A DNA stretch of 64,000 bases. Origin: Cliona cf. orientalis (Eukaryota; Porifera; Demospongiae; Clionaida; Clionaidae). Positions 58,417-64,000 of the stretch are shown in pieces. A program made the translations under genes and the position numbers. The stretch's first letter is position 1. Every line of letters starts with the position of its first letter. The stretch lies in assembly GCA_963930775.1 (NCBI GenBank), contig OZ005692.1, forward strand, positions 2,094,135-2,158,134. The letters are read 5' to 3'. A model generated the notes under the pieces. That model searched no databases and had not been told where the DNA came from. It saw only the letters and a program-made list of their open reading frames with translations.

Positions 58417-60219
58417 TCAATGAGTATTAGCATAGTACTCTTCAGCATAGCGATAGATGTTGTCAGGTTCATCTCTCACTCTATACTGGTACTGCCGAGC
58501 AACACATGTGTAAGCCACTATCCCAATAAGGGCTATGATGGCATTGATAAGATAGTAGACAAAACCACAAATGGGGAAACTGCACACAATATTCCATCCA
58601 AGGGCAAAAGGTAGGTATATTATTACAACACCAAGTAGCTGAAAGACACCTTTAATGGCAAAGAAAGTTCCAATTACAAGTCCTTTCATTGCGTGAGGGC
58701 TCTGAGAACATATGAACTCATACACAGCTATGTAGAAAAGCATGTAGCCAACTGCATTTAGAGAATACTGAATTGCTAGCCAGTAAGATTTGATATTGAG
58801 TGACATCCAGGCATCGCTATAGTAGTACTCAAACAGATCTGTCTCATGAAGAAAACATGAAGTCACATTGGCATGCACTATGTGTCCATAAGCATCCATT
58901 ACCGAGGTGCATAGAATGGAGAGCAGAATGAAGATCATTCCAAGTCCAATTCTCTTCAGCATTCCTGGGATGTAAATCTGAATGAAAGGTCGAAGGAGAC
59001 AAAGATATATGGGGATGAGAAATGTTATCATTAATGGAGTCAAGGTGTCAACTTGAAAGCCATGTTCATCGTATATTAAAAATGTTGCATCTAGGTGATT
59101 TGCAAATCTTTCAAGTATTCCTTCTATTGAAAAGTCAACCATCATAATTGGTGCTAGAGTTATTAATACACGTAAGATTCCCAAGAAAGCTTTGACATCC
59201 TCCACTTGTTCGGTTGTGAAAGGTCCTCCATATTTCTCCTTGCCCAAGTCAAGCCGGGAGGGAAGGTCATCCTCACAGTAGGTGAAGGCACTACGACAAA
59301 TTGGATTAATGTGATTTTTGGCAAATTTAAGCACTCTATAAACCAGCTTGTAGGGATTTTTAGTTCCTGTATCAGTCAAAAACCATTTTTGCTTAAATCG
59401 TTGGATGCAAAGGGTCACTCCCAGAAGCAGCAATGGTAGCAACATGAAGCCCAAACTGTAGATAATAAATGAACTCCCTATAGCGTTAACTCCTATTTCC
59501 AGTGGCAGTAATCCAGCATAGCTTGTCCAGACATACCAATGAATGTATAAGACAGAGTCTTCCATAGGAGCATCGTGGAGCTGGTCCATACCATACTGTA
59601 TCACATTAGCACTGAAACAAACAAGACCACAGGGTATAAGTAGAAATGCAATAAAAGCAGGTATTCCAAACACTACACTGACAAGTATAATCATGGTGAG
59701 TTGAATAGTGTTAGGATAGGTGTCTTGAGAAGACAACACTACTACAAAAGGAATCAATATAGTCGCAAGTGCCGCACCAGCAAATACTACCACTGCCACT
59801 ACGCTCCCCCAGATGATACGCACGCTATAAACAACAGTTTTGTATCTTCCCCACCGTATATCAGCCAGACACCCAGCCAGAGGGTAGAAGAGGAAAAGAA
59901 ATGCGACAACGGAATACGCAATAACACTTGCATTCATAAAATTATTGCCTATATTAGCTAATTCTCTAAAAAATTTAGGATTTAGGAAACTTTCAAATCC
60001 AGCAATAAGAATCCAATTCCACAGTAGAATGAGTAGAGCAGCTTTTGATGACACACAGCACCTTTGACGTCTGCAGTGAAACTTGGATCTCATTCTTGTA
60101 CGGATGTTTCGTCTTTCATTTCCAAACAGTGATTCCGTCTCTCTGCTAGTAGGTATGTTCTCTTCAGCACTTGCCAAATCTTTGATTTGGTGCTGCTGAG
60201 AATCTTCAGTAGTTGCCAT
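58417..60219 (-). CDS. divergent POT/SLC15-like MFS transporter, 600 aa (copy 5, intact)
   Basis: A single exon starts at the ATG conserved in the family (MATTEDSQQHQIKDLASAEE). It has the basic Cys segment CRRQRCCVSS, about 11-12 membrane segments, and the POT-like signatures FYPLAGCLADIRWGRYKTVV and FSANVIQYGMDQLHD. The cytoplasmic loop CEDDLPSRLDLGKEKYGGPF is shared by all copies. It ends early at EEYYANTH: a changed stretch near 58415 (TCTTGTCAATGAGTATT) creates a stop. The Tyr/Asp-rich tail that follows in copy 1 is still present in the DNA (58345-58410) but not translated. The N-terminal POT ExxERFxYY motif is absent; the substrate is unknown. Confidence 0.75.
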   Translation of the reverse strand: MATTEDSQQHQIKDLASAEENIPTSRETESLFGNERRNIRTRMRSKFHCRRQRCCVSSKAALLILLWNWILIAGFESFLNPKFFRELANIGNNFMNASVIAYSVVAFLFLFYPLAGCLADIRWGRYKTVVYSVRIIWGSVVAVVVFAGAALATILIPFVVVLSSQDTYPNTIQLTMIILVSVVFGIPAFIAFLLIPCGLVCFSANVIQYGMDQLHDAPMEDSVLYIHWYVWTSYAGLLPLEIGVNAIGSSFIIYSLGFMLLPLLLLGVTLCIQRFKQKWFLTDTGTKNPYKLVYRVLKFAKNHINPICRSAFTYCEDDLPSRLDLGKEKYGGPFTTEQVEDVKAFLGILRVLITLAPIMMVDFSIEGILERFANHLDATFLIYDEHGFQVDTLTPLMITFLIPIYLCLLRPFIQIYIPGMLKRIGLGMIFILLSILCTSVMDAYGHIVHANVTSCFLHETDLFEYYYSDAWMSLNIKSYWLAIQYSLNAVGYMLFYIAVYEFICSQSPHAMKGLVIGTFFAIKGVFQLLGVVIIYLPFALGWNIVCSFPICGFVYYLINAIIALIGIVAYTCVARQYQYRVRDEPDNIYRYAEEYYANTH

Positions 60220-61049
60220 TTTCAAATGGATCAATAAATTTAATATCTTTAGTTACAAAAAATTAATCAAATTTCATTGAAATAGTGCTGTTAGCTACTG
60301 GTACTATTCTGAGAATCTGAACCCAAATCTACCCTACCAACCAAGGGATTATGAGTCTACAAGCTTTTGATTGAAAATAACTGTATTTCCATAAGCACAA
60401 CGAAATTTCACAATAAGTCAATTCTGAATCAGTATTATCGCATAATAACATTATATATATTAATATTATGATAAGCATCAAGTTGTATCAAAGATTCAGT
60501 TATTGTACACTTTATTGAAGTATTCTCATAGTGGCATACCCAGGGTATCATGGCAGAGTGTGGCTCTTGCCACACCAACCTTCACATGCTATATAACTTT
60601 AAGTGCCACATCTTAGTTTAGTTTGCCCAAACAATGTTCCACCTTCCACCCCCATTGATAATAGTATTACTTTGTATCACTTTCAATCCATTCGTTGAGA
60701 GTGCATGTGCATGGCAACACTTTTGCAAGTGAGGCAGCCTGTTGGTGAAATGTACACATTATGCTGCCGTAGATAATCTACTTATTTGTACTGAGCAGAT
60801 ACCAGTGATAAAAATTATTAAGAAACAAAATAATCTCTAGCTTCCTCAGGTAGCTATAGCTATATATGCTTGACAAAATGTTTGTTCAGACATAATAAAA
60901 CTCAGGTACTGTAACAATCAAGGGTAATTATTATACAGTAAGTTAAACTTTCCTAATGAGGTATAGTAAGTTAAATCTAATGGTAGCCAGTCGCTAAAAA
61001 AATGAAAAGAATCAGATAAAGTTATTAATAGTGTATATGTAATATTTAT

Positions 61050-61217
61050 AACACACTTACCTGGCATTAAGTGATTTAATGTGTGCACGAGGATGATGCA
61101 ATAACGCTCGTGGTGGTGTAATGCACGAGCCGAAGGCGAGTGCATTAATCCACCGAGAGCGTTATTGCATCATCCGAGTGCACCACATTAAATCACGCAG
61201 TGCCAGGTAAGTGTGTT
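61050..61217. repeat. 168-bp palindrome, arms of about 76 bp
   Basis: AACACACTTACCTGGCA...GTGATTTAATGTG at the left is mirrored by CACATTAAATCAC...TGCCAGGTAAGTGTGTT at the right, around a short loop (GAGCCGAAGGCGA). A few mismatches lie in the arms. It is absent from the homologous flank at 39129-39450, so it is an insertion. Confidence 0.85.
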
Positions 61218-61225
61218 CTAAAGGT

Positions 61226-61475
61226 TTTATTTCTGGTCTAAGTGACTTTCAACCAAGCTGATGCGTTGAAACTTACATGATTATTGGTTCACGCGCTTCT
61301 ACACTCAAGCGCTTTTGTTGGGTGACTTGTTCTGACTCGTTTAGACTTGTTTCAAAGCTAGCTACATTCAAACTGTGCAATATCTATTTAATGCACACTT
61401 AAGTGTGCAATACGCGATTTAATGCACACTTTTCAATGCATCTGATTGGTTGAAAGTCACGTGACCAGAAATAAA
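61226..61475. repeat. 250-bp block with TTTATTTCTGGTC inverted ends
   Basis: 61226-61254 (TTTATTTCTGGTC..GTGACTTTCAACC) is the reverse complement, with a small indel, of 61448-61475. The interior has AGTGTGCAATA/TTTAATGCACACTT words. Together with the adjacent palindrome it may be one compound element. Confidence 0.7.
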
Positions 61476-61595
61476 TAATATTATATGTACAGTTCCATTT
61501 ATTAATAACAGAGTGTTAATTATTATTGATAGTGTGAATATCAAGGTTGTCCGAGTCACAGTCATCATAGTCATAGTTGGGTTCATCTTGAGCAT

Positions 61596-63408
61596 TTATT
61601 TAGCATAGTATTCTTCAGCATAGCGATAGATGTTGTCAGGTTCATCTCTCACTCTATACTGGTACTTCCGAGCAACACATGTGTAAGCCACTATCCCAAT
61701 AAGGGCTATGATGACATTGATAAGATAGTAGACAAAACCACAACTGGGGAAACTGTGCACAATATTCCATCCAAGGGCAAATGGTAGATATATTATTACA
61801 ACACCAAGCAGCTGAAAGACACCTTTAATGGCAAAGAAAGTTCCGATTACAAGTCCTTTCATTGCATGAGGGCTCTGAGAACATATAAACTCATACACAG
61901 CTATGTAGAGAAGCATGTAGCCAACTGCATTTAGAGAATACTGAATTGCGAGCCAGTAAGAGTCGATATCAAGCGACATCTGGACATTACTATCATAATA
62001 GCTTTCATTGTAGTAGTCAAAAAACAGATCTGTTTCATGAAGAAAACATGCAGTCATATTGGCATGTGCTATGTGTCCATAAGCATCCATTACCGAGGTG
62101 GATAAAATGGAGAGCAGAATAAAGATCATTCCAAGACCAATTCTCTTCAGCATTCCTGGGATGTAATTCTGAATAAAAGGTCGAAGAAGGCAAAGATATA
62201 TGGGAATGAGAATTGTTATCATTAGCGGAGTCAAGGTGTCAACTTGAAAGCCCTGTTCATTAATAATCTCCACATAATCTTCAAAAAATTTTCCATCTAG
62301 ATGAATTGTAAATCTCCCAAGTATTCCTTCTATTGAAAAATCTACCATCATAATTGGTGCTAGAGTTATGTAAGATTCCCAAGAAAGCTTTGACATCCTC
62401 CACCTGTTCGGTTGTGAAGGGTCCTCCATATTTCTCCTTGCCCAAGTCAAGCTGGGTGGGAAGCTCATCCTCACAGTAGGTGAAGGCACTGCGACGAATT
62501 GGATTAGTGTGATCTTTGGCAAATATAAGCACTCTATAAACCAGCTTGTAAGGATTTTTAGATCCTCTATCTGTCAAGAACCATTGAGGCTTGTATCGTT
62601 GAATGCAAAGGGTTATTCCCAGAAGCAGAAATGGCAGAGGTATTAAGAAAACACTCGTGATAATGACTACCTTCCCAAAAATGTTAACTCCTATTTCCAA
62701 AGGCAGTAATCCAGCATAGCTTGTCCAGACATACCAATGAATGTATAAGATAGAGTCTTCCATAGGAGCATCGTGGAGCTGGTCCATACCATACTGTATC
62801 ACGTTAGCACTGAAACAAATGAGACCACAGAGTAGTAGTAGAAATGCAGTAAGAGTAGGTATTCCAAACACTACACTGACAATAATAATCATGGTGAGTT
62901 GAATAGTATTAGGATAGTTATCTGGGGATTTCGAAAACCTAAGAATTAGGATACTTGCCACTGCCACACCACCAAGTACTACCATTGCCACTAGACTCCC
63001 CCAGATAACACACACACTATAGACAACAGTTTTGTATCTTCCCCACCATATGTCAGCCAGACACCCAGCCAGAGGGTAGAAGAGGAAAAGAAATGCCACC
63101 ACAGAGTACATGATGACACTTCTGTTAAAATCATTGTTAAACTTAAGTACTGCTCTAAAAAAGTTAGGATCAAGGTAACTTTCAAAACCAGCAACAAGAA
63201 TTAAGTTTCACAGTAAAATGAGTAGAGCAGCTTTTGATGACACACAGCACCTTTGACGTCTGCAGTGAAACTTGGATCTCATTCTTGCACGGGTGTTTCG
63301 TCTTTCAATTCTTAGGAGTGGTGCAGTCTCTCTGCTAGTAGGTATGTTCTCTTCGGCACTTGCCAAGTCTTTAATTTGGTGCTGCTGAGAAGCTTTAATA
63401 GTTGCCAT
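61596..63408 (-). pseudogene. POT-like copy 6, nonsense and frameshift
   Basis: The start is kept (MATIKASQQHQIKDLASAEE). A TGG to TGA change at about 63207 stops the frame after ALLILL, within the first membrane segment. An 8-base deletion near 62370 (GTTATGTAAGATT in place of GTTATTAATACACGTAAGATT) shifts the frame in the segment after FLGIL. The frame ends early at EEYYAK, before the Tyr/Asp tail. The rest is well conserved, which suggests recent loss. Confidence 0.88.
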
Positions 63409-64000
63409 CTTCAAGTAATATTGTAGGTACGTTGTAGCCGCTACGATTGAATTTTATAGTGAGCTAATTTAATGCTATACTAGTTTGATCCCTATATATC
63501 TACTTTATTGAAAGTAATTTTATTTCCATAATCACAACAGATTTCATAATAGGTAAACTCAGTGTTATCACATGACATGTATTAATAAGCACTTAATAGT
63601 ACAAAATAATTTGCTATTGTGTATTCAAGTTGAAGTTTTCTCAATGACATGCTAATTGATGATTAAATTGTTTTGTATGCTTGGCTCACATTATGCTCTT
63701 GCTGGGGGTATATATAGCTGGCTCTCCATAATAGTAGCACATGCAATGCACGGGTGCTATAATAATATAATTATATAGAATACATGTATGCATATGCTGG
63801 TCAAGAGTTCGTGATACATGATAACATACCGGTATTATTCGAATCATACTAACAATTATTATTCTGCTAGCCACTCAGTCATGAGCTCATATACGTAGTC
63901 TTCATGGGACAGCAGCAATCTCCATTCTTATCATGGAATTTATAATCTCGTCTTTCTCAAGTGATATTAAGCTTCCTTGCTTTTACTTGGCACTTATGGT
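63409..64000. other. upstream flank of POT-like copy 6
   Basis: It is homologous to 53290-53335 followed by 54180-54620, which shows that about 850 bp were inserted or deleted between them in one copy. No gene is visible up to the window end. Confidence 0.6.

Larger units (their letters stand above)
60220..61595. other. intergenic with a large palindromic element
   Basis: 60290-60540 is upstream flank of copy 5, 60540-60970 is duplicated flank (inverted relative at 39129-39450), and 61050-61475 is a compound inverted-repeat element. 61512-61595 still encodes the out-of-frame Tyr/Asp tail of copy 6. Confidence 0.6.

Overview
The window looks like nuclear DNA of an early-branching animal, most probably a demosponge. 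The basis is AT-rich sequence, many short GT-AG introns, a clear metazoan WDR82 orthologue, a scavenger-receptor (SRCR) membrane protein, and lineage-specific tandem families of membrane proteins. The species cannot be named from the sequence. There are no bacterial operons, CRISPR arrays, viral genes or transposase genes.

Left part (1-19.3 kb). A C2H2 zinc-finger gene (10757-16153, minus, 8 exons in my model) sits head to head with a WDR82 orthologue (16908-19277, plus, 8 exons). To the left, the last three exons of the zinc-finger gene were copied together with an unrelated intronless gene of 336-341 codons. These units form a tandem array with a period of about 4.4 kb. The zinc-finger copies are all broken; the intronless gene is open in both copies. 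The region also holds a tRNA-like SINE head, several MITE-like inverted-repeat elements and microsatellites.

Middle part (19.5-46 kb). A 6-exon membrane protein gene with an N-terminal all-helical (possibly death-fold) region (19549-22953) converges on a divergent peptide-transporter-like (POT/SLC15-like) MFS gene (23466-25379). This pair was duplicated at 36.0-38.7 kb, where the first gene lacks its 5' exons and the second is truncated and abuts an inverted fragment of a further copy. Between the two lies an intact 1468-codon single-exon receptor-like gene (29312-33718): signal peptide, beta-helix repeats, Cys-rich box, multi-pass membrane domain and a tail with an ITIM-like tyrosine motif. 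Imperfect inverted repeats flank it. Three broken relatives lie at 26797-28433, 41973-45746 and 50320-51983.

Right part (46-64 kb). A 7-exon SRCR receptor (46714-49523) ends in a short tail with a YEEI motif. It is followed by a broken receptor-like copy and then three more POT-like copies. Of these, 58417-60219 is intact, 54928-57231 is split by a 507-bp inverted-repeat element with a TA target duplication, and 61596-63408 carries a stop and a frameshift.

Overall, from about 19.5 kb onward this is a birth-and-death cluster of fast-evolving membrane proteins (SRCR, beta-helix receptor, helical-domain membrane protein, POT-like transporter). It shows segmental duplication, probable gene conversion and many dead copies, beside two conserved housekeeping/regulatory genes. 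A shared role in surface recognition is an inference. All exon junctions were read by eye from splice signals and frame continuity.
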